From a virus: 42,935 nt of DNA. The first letter of the stretch is position 1. Each line of letters starts with the position of its first letter. Below are positions 8,174 to 17,709 of this stretch, piece after piece. The notes under the pieces are model-generated. The model was not told the origin of the DNA. It saw only the letters and a program-made list of their open reading frames with translations, and ran no database searches. Position numbers and translations under genes: made by a program. The DNA lies in IMG/VR virus record IMGVR_UViG_3300036981_000218, positions 1-42,935 of that record. One strand, given 5' to 3'.

Positions 8174-9013
8174 CTACTTGCGCCCCCAGCGTCTGGTATA
8201 CTCAGCCGGGGACATGCGGCCTGCCTGGAACGCTGCTAGGTCGCGCTCCCAAGCGTCATCGGTTGCGGCTGCGCCAGCCGGCTCGCCCAGGTCTACGGTG
8301 TCGAGTCCTTGGGCTTGCGCCAGGCGAGCGACTTCTTTGCGCACCAGTTCTGCGAGTGTGGATGGATCAACCACCGATTTCTTGGCGGCGTCCAGTTCTT
8401 TGCGCAGCTTGGCATTCTCAGCAGCGGTCAGATCGGCTTGGAACTCGAATAGGCCAGCTTGCCCCGGTGTGTAATCCCGGTTGAACTGCGGTTCGTTGGG
8501 GTCGAGACCGCGGGCGATGATCTCGCCGCGCTTGTAGTCCTCCCACTGGCGCAGTTGTGCGGTGTACTCCTGGGTAGCGATGGCGATGTAGTCATTGCGA
8601 GCCGCGCGGCGTTCGTCGGGGTCAAGTTCTTCGTCGTCCATCGCTTGTTCAAGGACTTCGAGGCGTTCCCGCCGTTCGACTTCGGCGCGCTCCTGCATCT
8701 GCGTTTCCAGCCGAGCCGCCTTCTGCCGGGCCTCCTCTAAGCGGCGGTCAGCCGCGGCTTGGTAGGCTCGGAAGGCTTCGCTTTGCGTCAGGTCAGCCGC
8801 TTCCTTGGCCTTGGCTGCCTGCGCTGCTTCGAGTTCCGCCTGAGTCTGAGTTGACTCTGTGACAGTGCGCCACAGATCGCGCCGGCTCCTGCGGCCTATC
8901 GCGGCATTTTCCGGGGTGGCTATCGGGGCGGGTACGGGCGCATCTTCTGCGCCGTCCAGCGCCGTCAACTCCACATCGGGTGCCCCAACTGCCGGGTTCG
9001 CCTGAGTTGCCAT
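8174..9013 (-). CDS. capsid scaffold-like coiled-coil protein
   Basis: 279 aa, strongly charged and rich in Ala, Glu, Gln and Arg. A long helical coiled-coil region covers about residues 50-150 (AAADRRLEEARQKAARLETQ, EVERRERLEVLEQAMDDEEL). The C-terminus is short and basic (EYTRRWGRK), as in many scaffolds that bind the capsid protein. It sits directly upstream of the major capsid gene, the standard scaffold position. No protease motif is visible. Confidence 0.75.
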   Translation of the reverse strand: MATQANPAVGAPDVELTALDGAEDAPVPAPIATPENAAIGRRSRRDLWRTVTESTQTQAELEAAQAAKAKEAADLTQSEAFRAYQAAADRRLEEARQKAARLETQMQERAEVERRERLEVLEQAMDDEELDPDERRAARNDYIAIATQEYTAQLRQWEDYKRGEIIARGLDPNEPQFNRDYTPGQAGLFEFQADLTAAENAKLRKELDAAKKSVVDPSTLAELVRKEVARLAQAQGLDTVDLGEPAGAAATDDAWERDLAAFQAGRMSPAEYTRRWGRK

Positions 9014-9052
9014 AACTGCTTTGCTCCTTTGCCTGGTGTGCGTTTATGTGAA

Positions 9053-9066
9053 CGGCCCGCAGGCCG
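9053..9066 (-). terminator. small hairpin between giant protein and scaffold genes
   Basis: 5-bp stem CGGCC/GGCCG with a 4-nt loop in the 83-bp gap. It is a weak terminator or attenuator candidate only; no T run follows. Confidence 0.25.
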
Positions 9067-9096
9067 GATCCACCATATGCACAAGATACACTATGT

Positions 9097-12000
9097 CTAC
9101 ACCAAAGTATTGACACCCATCGCGGGCGGCAGCGGCGGCGTGGGTAGGTTGAACTTGGGTAAGCCGGGCGGCGGCGGCGTGGCGCCGGGAATACTGCCCA
9201 GGATGCGCGTATCCTGTCCGGCGCCCTTGACGTTCAGTTCTGCGAACCAGGCGAAGAACTTCGTCAGGGCCGCGACCAGATCACGATTCTGCGGATCAGC
9301 GAGCCAGAGCTTGCGGTCAGCATCGGACAAAGCCAGGTAGGCCAGCAGATCGCTGAGCACATCGGCCCCAAATAGCTTGCCGATCACGGCGTCAAGCTGC
9401 GGGTTCTTCGTGCGCAGCGCCGCCAGCGCCGTGTTGAAGTCGGTCAGCTTCATGGCCTGCCAGGGGGGCGCCGTCGTCACTGGCGGAGTGGGGGATGGGA
9501 ACGTGCCACTGCCCCCACCAGCCGACCCGCCGCCACCACCGCCGCCGCTGCTACCCGAGCCGCCGCCCCCACTGCTGTAGCTGCGCCGGGTGTAACCCCG
9601 CCTGGCATAAGCGCGCCGGGTGTAGTAGCGCCGCTTGGTGTAGTAGCGTTTCTTCGAGTAGTACCGTTTCTTGTAGCGCGTGTAGTAGCGCCTCCCGCTG
9701 CGGCTGGTGTAGCTGCGCCTTGGGTAATAGGAGCTACCTGAGCTTCCATAACTCCGCGCCTTCGCAGTGCTGTCAGCAAAGCCGTAGAACTTTTCCCAGT
9801 CAGGATTGAGCGGCCCGAAGGCCCGCTTGAAGTTCCAGAACTTTAGGAGGGCGGCGTACTCCTTGGGATGTGCGGCCTTCCAAGCCGCCTTTGCCGCCTT
9901 GTCGCCGGCTGCGCCGTAGGCTCTGCTCCAGTCGAGGATGTCCGCCCCAAACTTCTGCAGGACTGCGGCCTCAAACTGATCGTTGAGCTGCCGGGCAGTT
10001 GTGAAGGCTTTCCGGTCCTGCCATTCGGGTGGGAGATTCTTTTGCAGCCAGGCCGCGACCACGGTGTACTCGGCGTCTGTGGCCTTCCCGCCATAGGCTT
10101 TATCGAGCAGCGCCTTGATGTCCTCGGGCATGTCTACAGCATCCTGCCAGCGCGAGCCGGGCGGGAGGAAGTACCAGAAGTCATCCTTGGGCGTGATGTA
10201 GAACTCAGCCGCGGCGGTGTCACGCTCGGCCACCTTGGTATCGTTCCACCAGCGTTTCAATTCGGGATACTGCGTCAGGAACTCAGCGCGCGCCTCTTTC
10301 TCAGTCTCGGGGATGGCGTAGTATTGCTGCTCTTTCTGTTTCAGCCAGGAAAGCCCGACCAAATCGCCGTACTGTCCTGCGCCAGCTACGCCCAAGTCCG
10401 TCAGCCCTTGGCGCACCGAATCATTGCCCACTGCGCCCTGCTGCGCGGCAGCGTGCGCGTCGCGCCCCGCTTCGATCTCGGCTTTCTCGGCAGGGGTGAA
10501 CACTTTCAGCGTGTCGCCCATCTTTTCAACGGCGATGGTGAAGGCGGCCACTTCCTCCGGCGTCCAGTTGGCGAACGTATTTTCCGCGTCGTCCTTGCCC
10601 GTCGCCGCGTTCCAACCGTGCGCCTTGGCGTCGGCCTTGAAGCGGTTGTACTGCTCGGGAGTTAGGCCACCCGCGGCCAGCCCCCTCGTGAATGCCTTGC
10701 CGATGGGCAACCGCTCGAACACGAGCTTAGCGTAGGCCACCAGGCGGGCAGTAGGATCGTACTCGCGCCCGATGTAGTACGTCTTGTACCAGGGGTACTT
10801 GGCGTAGAACTTGCCCAGTTCATCGAAGAACTGTTCTTCGGTGAGGCTGTCTTGTTTGGCGTTGAGCGCCGCCTTAGCGGTGTACGCCTCATTGATGAGG
10901 ATGTCGGCGGCGGAACGCGGCTTGAAGCCTTGGCCGATGAGGAAACTGCTTAAATTGCCCGGCGCCCGCGCCACGGCTTCGGCCTGTTGCGCTTGTTCCC
11001 AAGCATCCCCCGCGCGCTTGTAAGCGGCCTTGGCGGCTTCTTCTTGGGTGATCTCGCCTTTGTCCACCAGGTCGGCCAGGAACTTTGGGATGCGGCGCTG
11101 CTCCCAGATCGTGCCATCGGGACGGCGGAAGGCTTCGATATTGACGCCACCGGCCGGGATTTTGTCCGCGCCCGGCAGCCCGGCTTCTTTCCACAGCGCC
11201 GTAGCCGACTTGAACGGCTGCGTCTGCGGTAAGAGGTTGCCGACCCATTCCTCGGCGGCTTCCTTGTAGCCGGCTTGCTCCAACAGCGCGCCGTAGGCGT
11301 AGATGATGGGCGACCAGATGTTCGGTCCCCAGTCGGTGAGCGTTTCCAGCGTTTTGCCGGACGGGAAGGGGCCGATCGCTGGCACGGCTTCCTTGACCTT
11401 GCTGCGCATACTTTCGACCAGGGCGTTAAGTGGCATGAGCGTGCGTTCGGGATTCAGTCGGCCTGCGAACGGCACATCAATGGTGCCTTCCCAGTCGGGT
11501 GGCAAGGTGGCGTTCGGATCGCCCATCTCCTCGCGGTAGCGCGCAACGTTGGCTTCGTGCAGCAGGGCACGGTAGCGCGCATAGTTGGACAGGTAGGCGG
11601 GATGCTGGAGCAGACGTTGCATCCAGTTCCAATAGGTGAAAGTGTACCAGTACGAATAGGGGTAGAGGTACGAAAGCCACTCATGGATATTGCGCTTGTG
11701 GGCGTAGTCGCCCAGGGCGAAGTTGCGCATGGTCGTCGCCAAGTCGTTGACCATCGCCTTATCGCGCGTCATGGCGGGGATGTACTTGTTGAGCGCCAAG
11801 TCTTTGAGCGCGGCCATCTGCGCCGGCGTGGCGGGCGGGATCGGGCGGGCGGGCTGATTCAGCGCGTCGCGGATGTCGCGGAAGATCGCGGCGGGCGTGG
11901 CGGGCGGCGGGCCAGCCGGGCCGGCCATGCCAGGGGCGACGATGCCCAGGTTGCCCCCAGGTGGCGGCGTGTCGAACGTGAGGGGTGGCGCTACTTCGGT

Positions 12001-15000
12001 GGCGGCTTCGTCGGCAAGGCCGAAGAGGCTTGGCTCGGCTTCTCCGGCTGCCCCACGAACAACTGCGCTTCCAGCAGCACCCGCAACATCTCCCGATGTA
12101 GGGGCGAAAGCGTTGCGGGCGGCGTCGGGGAGGGCGTCGATGACGCGCTGGTAGTAGGCTGACTTGATGGCATTGGCATTCCCACCTTTCGCCAGGGCTT
12201 CGGCGGCCTCGTCGCCAAGCTGGCTGATCGGACCCACCTGATTCTTGAACGTGTCGAACAGGTCGATGTTCTGGCGTGCTACATCGCTGATCTCAGTGGC
12301 GGCGGCCTTGTCGATCGTGCCCACCCGCTGCAAGTCATCGGCGTTCTTGGCGACCCCGCCGAACAGGCGCTTTTCCTTCGCCAAGTTCTCGCGCACGTAG
12401 GCGTAGAAGTCGGCCTTTTCCAGCGCGAACGACTGCATGACTTCTTCCGCGCCGAACAGCGTTTCTTGGACGACCGTCGCCTGGGGGCCAGTGGTCAGCA
12501 TGTCGGCCAACTCAGCCACCATCGGATCGGTCACAGTCTTACCGCGTTGCAGGCGCTTATCCAGTTCTTGGACGAGCTTCATTTGCAGGTCGTGGTCGGG
12601 CACCCGCTCACCGATGATGACGGCGCGCTCGATGGGCAATTCCTTGCGGATCACCGCGGCGAACAGCGTGTCATTGAGATTCGCCAGCGCCAGACCCTTG
12701 CGCACGAAACTGTCTTTGAGCGATAGCCCGCGCGCCGCCAGCAGGTCGGCTGTAAAGCCAGCTTCCCGGAACAACTTGGCGGCGTCGATGGGCGTGCCCT
12801 TGCCGTTGGCGATGTTGCGCAGCGCCCCCACCAGGCGGGCCGCGGCGGCGGTTGGCACCTCGAAGAACACCGGCGCTTTGAGGCGGTCGATCCCCAATTG
12901 TTGCGCCCGCACGACGCGATTGTGTCCGTCCACCACCCATATCTTGCCCGTCTCCGGCTCGCGCCACACGCCGACACCGGCCCCGAGATTGTCGTCCCAG
13001 GTCTGCACGTCTGCCAGGCTACCCGTGGCACCGCCCTTGCTCTTGACATCAAGCTTGAACTGGAAACGCGTAGGATCAAGTAGAACATCATTGGTGGGGA
13101 TCCAGTCCAGCGCCGGCACCGTGGGCTTGACTTCCTCGACCAGGGCGGCAACGGCTTGCTTGGCGGGGAGCTTGGGCGTCGGGGGCGTCTCACCACTGGC
13201 CCGCTTGCTGATGGCCGCCATGACATTGCGCTTCTCAGGCTCGTCCAGTAGGTTGAGATCGAGATGGCGCCCAATTTCTTGCGGCGTGCCCTTGTAGTTC
13301 AAGCCCGCTGCACTGTTGAGGAAGTTCGCTTGGGCGACTGCGTTCTCTTTGCCAATCGACTTGAAGGCCGCCAGCAGTTCGTCATTCGTCGGCGTGCGCA
13401 GCGCAGCGGGGGCGGCGACTGGCACGACAGGCGGGGCGGCTTGCACCGCTTCGGCAGCGGACGCAGCCTTGACGGGGACCTGCTCAACCACTTGCGGCAC
13501 AACGGGCGCAGCTTGCGCCACCGCAGCGGGGCGAGGCGACTGCACGCGCGTCAACTCGGCGTTAATCGCATCTACGTTGGCGGCGTAGAAAGCGGCGTCG
13601 GCGTCCGCCGTCAGGTCTTCGCGGCGCAACATGCGCGAGACGAAGCCCGGCACCGTCTGCTGGACATCCGGCACTTGCAGGGCGAGGCGCTGATCGTTCA
13701 GCAGCGTCTTGAGTTCCTGACGTTGTTGCGAATTGAGCGCGTTCCACGTCTCGGCGTCCATCCCGTTAGGCATGGCCTCGGCCACGGTAACGGGGGACGG
13801 CGCCGCCTGCACAGCGGCAGACGCGGGCGACTTGGGCGGGGGCGCAGCAGCTACCGCCGCACCGCCACCACCACCACCATCGCCACCGTCCCAACCGTTG
13901 CGCTTGCGCAAATTCAGATAGGCCACGTCAATGTCGTTCTGGCGCAGCGTCATGCGTTCGGCTTGATTGGCGTTGAACTTGTCCCACAAGCCCTTGCGCC
14001 ACGTCTTGAACTCAGCCCAGACGGCATCGCGGGCCGGATCAAGTACAGCAAATTTGTCGCTGTCTGCCCACGTCGCTTTGAGTTTCTTGGTATAGGCGTC
14101 CCAAGTTTGGCGCGTGACCAGCCGCCGCGCCTCTTGACGTTCGATGGCCTTGCGCGTAAAGCCCAAGTCGGGCATGACTTCCTCGTCCAAGGCTTTGAGT
14201 TGGACATGAAAGCCGTCCAACTGTTGCCTGAACGTCTGCCAGTAGGCAGCCCAGGCGCCCTTGCGCTGTTGCGGCGTCAGGCCCTTGGTGGTCTGCCAAA
14301 GATCGTCCAGAATGGCATCGTTGGCGTCGATGTGCGCGGCTGTGATGCGATCCACTTCCCCAAGGAAGCTCAACAAGTCCTCGGCGCTGCGCACGTCCTG
14401 CGGATTCGTGGCGCGTTCCAGGGCGTCCAGGGCCGCGGACGCGTCACGCGTTGCCGTCGCCGTGTCCACCTTGGCGAACTCGATCTTGACGAGGGCCGCC
14501 CGCTGAATGGGCGTGGCGTGGGGCGTGGCGGCGGCCTGCTGGATGGCCTCAACAAATTCATCGCCGGCCAGCTTGCGGGCATCCTCGATCACGGCGTCCG
14601 GCAGCAGTTGGGCCGCGTCCGTGATGACGGCCCGCTCAACTGCCCCCGGCTTGACGACCGGAGGCACGCGCACGCTCGGCGGGCCGGGGGGCCGCACGAT
14701 GGGCGTACCGCCACCCCCGCCCGCACTCGGCGGTAGTAGCCGCTGCGTGCCCGGCATGGTGCCGTAGACCAGGGCCTCGCGCAGTTCATCGGGACTCATG
14801 GCGAGAGCTGCCAGCTTCACCCGCAATTCGATCTGTTCTGATGTTAGGCCGATGGCCCGGAAGGCATCAAGATTGCCGTCGCTGATCTTGCGCACCGCGC
14901 GCGGCCAAGTCTGCTGCCAGAAGTTGCGCAGATGATGCGCCATGATGCGCTCGGACGCGTAGGACTCAAAGTTTTGCCCCAGTTTCAGCGTTGGCGCCTT

Positions 15001-17706
15001 GAACGTCACCCCCTTGAAGGTGTCCCGCAGACGATAAGGTTGCAACAACTCACGCGTGAACTCCGCCGCCGACTCGCGCGACTTCCACACGTCACCGGCC
15101 GCGCCGATACCCTGCTTTGTGCCGATCGGCGGCAGCCCCCAGCGCGTCCACAATTGGCGAATGTTGTCCGAGGACTGGAACGGCGTGACGCCATCGGCCA
15201 GCGCGGTGATGAGGTTGTTGGCCGCGTTACGCCAGGCGTAGCCAGGGTTATAGCCCATGTAGACGGTAGAGAGCACGTTGTTGACGTTATCCTTGAGCCA
15301 TTTCGCGCCTTTGGTGAGGTCCGTCGCGCCGTAGTCCCAAACTTCTTGGCCGGCCTTGTTGACCTTCTTGGTCGCAAAGAAGCTGGTGGTCGCATCCTCG
15401 TACTGGCGCGCCAGATCGGCCACCGCCGCGATGTCGTCAACTTGGCCGCTTACCGGATCGGTCGCTCGCTCGATCAGCTTGAAGATGTTATCCGTGTCGA
15501 ACGAGCCGATTGCAGGCGTCGTCGCTTGGCGGGCCACCACGGCAGACCGCGCCTTTGCCGCGTCCACCGCCAGCGCCTCGGCCTTCTGGAAAGTCAGATC
15601 GACCGCCTTGGACATGGGCGTGGCGTAGCGCGCCTGCTGCGCGGCGACTTGCTTGGCGACATCCTCAGCCACCAGGGCCGCGTCATCCGCCACCTTGCGC
15701 GCGGTCGCGACCGCTTCGGCGGCTTTGCCCGCGGCGGCCATTTGGGCAACTTCAGCGGCGGCTTGCTCGGCGGTCGTCTGGGCGGCGAGGCGCACATCTT
15801 CCAGGCGCTTAAGTTGTTCGGCGGTGTAGGCTGCGCGCTGGGCGAGGCCCGTCTTGTCCGCGGCGAGGGCCGCCTGGGCAATGGCGGCTTGCTTGGCGGC
15901 GCGCGCTGCCAAGTCCACGGCGACCGCTTCGGCCTTGCCCGTCTTGGCGACGTAAGCGGCGACGCCGGGATCATCCCAACTGCCCAACGTGCGCCGTGCC
16001 ACCATGATCGTACGCTTGAAGGGCCGGGACTGACTCAGCCCCGCCGTGGCGCGCACCACCTCCGGCGCATCAGGGTTCGCCAGCGCCGCCTTGAACAACC
16101 CGAACTGATCCCCGCCGAAGTTGTCGGCTTGGGCTACCGTAGCCTCCATCAAGCGCGTCGTCATGTCCGACGACTCTTTCGCCAGCGAGTTGACCAGGCT
16201 GAGTGGCGTCGGCTGGAAGGGATTAAGCCGGCCTACCAGACTGCGGACCTTGGCGGCGGCGATGGGCGTCTCGGCGGCGACTTCCTCGGCGGTGAGCACG
16301 CGCCGTACACCGTTGACCGTACCCATTGAAGGCGCAAGGTTGCCCGCCAGGTGGATACCGAGGGGTAAGTCAATGACCTTGCTGCCCGCCTTGAAAGCCC
16401 TGACTGCATCGAAGGGTAACGATGTCAGCGCATCGGTATAGGTCAGAGGATCAAAGGCCAGGCCCATAAGGAACTGGGTCACGGCCGGCGCTTCCTGACG
16501 ATAGCGGGCAATGTCCGCCTCGCTCGTCGGGCCGCGATACGCACCAAGAATTTCTTTGGCCTTAGCGAGAGCTTCGGAACTACTTTGTCCCCGCCGCGCT
16601 GCCAAGAGGTTGTTGTAGCCTTGCGCCTGTGCCTGTTCCAGCGTGACTTGACGTTCCCAAGCTGCGCCAAGCAAAGGCTCAGCTACGATCTGATAGGGCC
16701 GTTGAGACAGTTGCAGTGTACCGCCAATGGCACCGCGCTGCTGCCAGAAGTTAGCGATGTCTTCAGGCGAGCCAGGCGCGACGCGTGGCGCAACCGGGTT
16801 GAGATTCGTGACAGTTGGCGGGGCCTGGGTAAGACCAACTTGCGCGCCCAAGCCCGCCGTGCCACCCAAGGCGCGCCCCACAACACTGCCCACCGCCCGA
16901 CTGACCGGCGTAAGGGCCGTCCGCAAAAGATCGGGCCGTGTGTCGGGGCGCGCATTATCGGCTTGGAGCTGCTGCCACAGACTGCGGGCAGCGCCAGATA
17001 CCACCGGGGCGGCCGCGTTGGCGACGGCGCGCACATTTGCAGCCAGCGGACCAACGTTGGCTGCGTACTTCACCGAGGGCACAAGTTGCGGCAACGGCTC
17101 GGAACGCGTGCCTTGCGGCGTGACGAGGGACAAAGTGGGCGGCGGCGTCGGTCGGCGCACCGAACGCTGCGAGGCGTCAGTGGCGATGGGACTTTGCCCC
17201 AACAGCTTCGCCCGGTTGTCGCCGTAGGCCACAAGTTCAGGGGCGTTGACCTGCCGCATGGCGGACAAGCCTGCCGGCTGATACTGCTGGGTATTGCCCT
17301 GGTAGGTCGGCGCTTGCACCTTGGGCGGGGGTGGGGGTGGCGCAGGTGCTTCGTAGACTGGCTGTTGCACCACGACGCGGCGCGTTGGCGCGGCGTAGGT
17401 GGGGCGCTGGACGGTGTAATAGACGGGTGCTTTCTGTTTGGCTTGCGCCTGGCGCACCCGGTCGCTGACGCTGTAACGGATCACGGGCTGCGGCGGGGCG
17501 ACATAACGCTTGACCGGGGCCACGTAACGCGACGGCGCGGCGTACCGCTGCTGCATCGCGGCATTGTTGGCGTAGGTCGGGCGCGCGGGTGGCGTCGGCG
17601 GGCCAGCTTTGGGCGCGGACTTACCGCGCACCAAGTCGCTGATCGAGACCTGCTTTTTGTTACTCAGGCTCGGGAAGCTGACCCCACCGTAGTTTTGCTG
17701 CGCCAC
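9097..17706 (-). CDS. giant virion-type polyvalent protein with ParB/Srx-like domain
   Basis: 2,869 aa. In order: a Pro/Tyr/Arg-rich disordered N-terminus with KKQVSISDLVRGK (17-29), GLSAMRQVNAP (146-156) and SPIATDASQRSVR (172-184); helical domains, with an Ala-rich coil at about 560-730; a GYNPGYAWRNAANNLITAL segment near 820; Ala/Pro linkers; a ParB/Srx-like nuclease fold near 1540-1720 (IWVVDGHNRVVRAQQLG); an aromatic, possibly membrane-active segment near 2015 (LYPYSYWYTFTYWNWMQRLL); a Tyr/Arg/Lys tract (about 2645-2690) and a Gly/Ser tract. Giant multidomain proteins of this kind are known in phages, and some are packaged and injected (N4 virion RNA polymerase is a size analogue). No polymerase motifs are visible. 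The place between capsid and portal genes supports a virion-internal role. A tape-measure function cannot be excluded. Confidence 0.8.
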   Translation of the reverse strand: MAQQNYGGVSFPSLSNKKQVSISDLVRGKSAPKAGPPTPPARPTYANNAAMQQRYAAPSRYVAPVKRYVAPPQPVIRYSVSDRVRQAQAKQKAPVYYTVQRPTYAAPTRRVVVQQPVYEAPAPPPPPPKVQAPTYQGNTQQYQPAGLSAMRQVNAPELVAYGDNRAKLLGQSPIATDASQRSVRRPTPPPTLSLVTPQGTRSEPLPQLVPSVKYAANVGPLAANVRAVANAAAPVVSGAARSLWQQLQADNARPDTRPDLLRTALTPVSRAVGSVVGRALGGTAGLGAQVGLTQAPPTVTNLNPVAPRVAPGSPEDIANFWQQRGAIGGTLQLSQRPYQIVAEPLLGAAWERQVTLEQAQAQGYNNLLAARRGQSSSEALAKAKEILGAYRGPTSEADIARYRQEAPAVTQFLMGLAFDPLTYTDALTSLPFDAVRAFKAGSKVIDLPLGIHLAGNLAPSMGTVNGVRRVLTAEEVAAETPIAAAKVRSLVGRLNPFQPTPLSLVNSLAKESSDMTTRLMEATVAQADNFGGDQFGLFKAALANPDAPEVVRATAGLSQSRPFKRTIMVARRTLGSWDDPGVAAYVAKTGKAEAVAVDLAARAAKQAAIAQAALAADKTGLAQRAAYTAEQLKRLEDVRLAAQTTAEQAAAEVAQMAAAGKAAEAVATARKVADDAALVAEDVAKQVAAQQARYATPMSKAVDLTFQKAEALAVDAAKARSAVVARQATTPAIGSFDTDNIFKLIERATDPVSGQVDDIAAVADLARQYEDATTSFFATKKVNKAGQEVWDYGATDLTKGAKWLKDNVNNVLSTVYMGYNPGYAWRNAANNLITALADGVTPFQSSDNIRQLWTRWGLPPIGTKQGIGAAGDVWKSRESAAEFTRELLQPYRLRDTFKGVTFKAPTLKLGQNFESYASERIMAHHLRNFWQQTWPRAVRKISDGNLDAFRAIGLTSEQIELRVKLAALAMSPDELREALVYGTMPGTQRLLPPSAGGGGGTPIVRPPGPPSVRVPPVVKPGAVERAVITDAAQLLPDAVIEDARKLAGDEFVEAIQQAAATPHATPIQRAALVKIEFAKVDTATATRDASAALDALERATNPQDVRSAEDLLSFLGEVDRITAAHIDANDAILDDLWQTTKGLTPQQRKGAWAAYWQTFRQQLDGFHVQLKALDEEVMPDLGFTRKAIERQEARRLVTRQTWDAYTKKLKATWADSDKFAVLDPARDAVWAEFKTWRKGLWDKFNANQAERMTLRQNDIDVAYLNLRKRNGWDGGDGGGGGGAAVAAAPPPKSPASAAVQAAPSPVTVAEAMPNGMDAETWNALNSQQRQELKTLLNDQRLALQVPDVQQTVPGFVSRMLRREDLTADADAAFYAANVDAINAELTRVQSPRPAAVAQAAPVVPQVVEQVPVKAASAAEAVQAAPPVVPVAAPAALRTPTNDELLAAFKSIGKENAVAQANFLNSAAGLNYKGTPQEIGRHLDLNLLDEPEKRNVMAAISKRASGETPPTPKLPAKQAVAALVEEVKPTVPALDWIPTNDVLLDPTRFQFKLDVKSKGGATGSLADVQTWDDNLGAGVGVWREPETGKIWVVDGHNRVVRAQQLGIDRLKAPVFFEVPTAAAARLVGALRNIANGKGTPIDAAKLFREAGFTADLLAARGLSLKDSFVRKGLALANLNDTLFAAVIRKELPIERAVIIGERVPDHDLQMKLVQELDKRLQRGKTVTDPMVAELADMLTTGPQATVVQETLFGAEEVMQSFALEKADFYAYVRENLAKEKRLFGGVAKNADDLQRVGTIDKAAATEISDVARQNIDLFDTFKNQVGPISQLGDEAAEALAKGGNANAIKSAYYQRVIDALPDAARNAFAPTSGDVAGAAGSAVVRGAAGEAEPSLFGLADEAATEVAPPLTFDTPPPGGNLGIVAPGMAGPAGPPPATPAAIFRDIRDALNQPARPIPPATPAQMAALKDLALNKYIPAMTRDKAMVNDLATTMRNFALGDYAHKRNIHEWLSYLYPYSYWYTFTYWNWMQRLLQHPAYLSNYARYRALLHEANVARYREEMGDPNATLPPDWEGTIDVPFAGRLNPERTLMPLNALVESMRSKVKEAVPAIGPFPSGKTLETLTDWGPNIWSPIIYAYGALLEQAGYKEAAEEWVGNLLPQTQPFKSATALWKEAGLPGADKIPAGGVNIEAFRRPDGTIWEQRRIPKFLADLVDKGEITQEEAAKAAYKRAGDAWEQAQQAEAVARAPGNLSSFLIGQGFKPRSAADILINEAYTAKAALNAKQDSLTEEQFFDELGKFYAKYPWYKTYYIGREYDPTARLVAYAKLVFERLPIGKAFTRGLAAGGLTPEQYNRFKADAKAHGWNAATGKDDAENTFANWTPEEVAAFTIAVEKMGDTLKVFTPAEKAEIEAGRDAHAAAQQGAVGNDSVRQGLTDLGVAGAGQYGDLVGLSWLKQKEQQYYAIPETEKEARAEFLTQYPELKRWWNDTKVAERDTAAAEFYITPKDDFWYFLPPGSRWQDAVDMPEDIKALLDKAYGGKATDAEYTVVAAWLQKNLPPEWQDRKAFTTARQLNDQFEAAVLQKFGADILDWSRAYGAAGDKAAKAAWKAAHPKEYAALLKFWNFKRAFGPLNPDWEKFYGFADSTAKARSYGSSGSSYYPRRSYTSRSGRRYYTRYKKRYYSKKRYYTKRRYYTRRAYARRGYTRRSYSSGGGGSGSSGGGGGGGSAGGGSGTFPSPTPPVTTAPPWQAMKLTDFNTALAALRTKNPQLDAVIGKLFGADVLSDLLAYLALSDADRKLWLADPQNRDLVAALTKFFAWFAELNVKGAGQDTRILGSIPGATPPPPGLPKFNLPTPPLPPAMGVNTLV
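9110..9119 (+). repeat. copy of the TTGACACCCA word
   Basis: TTGACACCCA followed by T. It covers the last codons of the giant protein gene, about 100 bp ahead of the scaffold start. It matches 10 of the 11 bases found at 21144, 25560 and 26871, all in the same orientation. Confidence 0.5.
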
Positions 17707-17709
17707 GGG

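Noticed and set aside
7075-8484. 469-codon plus-strand frame over the capsid and scaffold genes
   Set aside because: High-GC antisense shadow: His/Arg/Gly-rich, opposite two well-supported genes.
10664-10670. Another GTTAGGC inside the giant protein gene
   Set aside because: A 7-mer occurs by chance at this window size. No paired box or stem surrounds it and the gene is uninterrupted.
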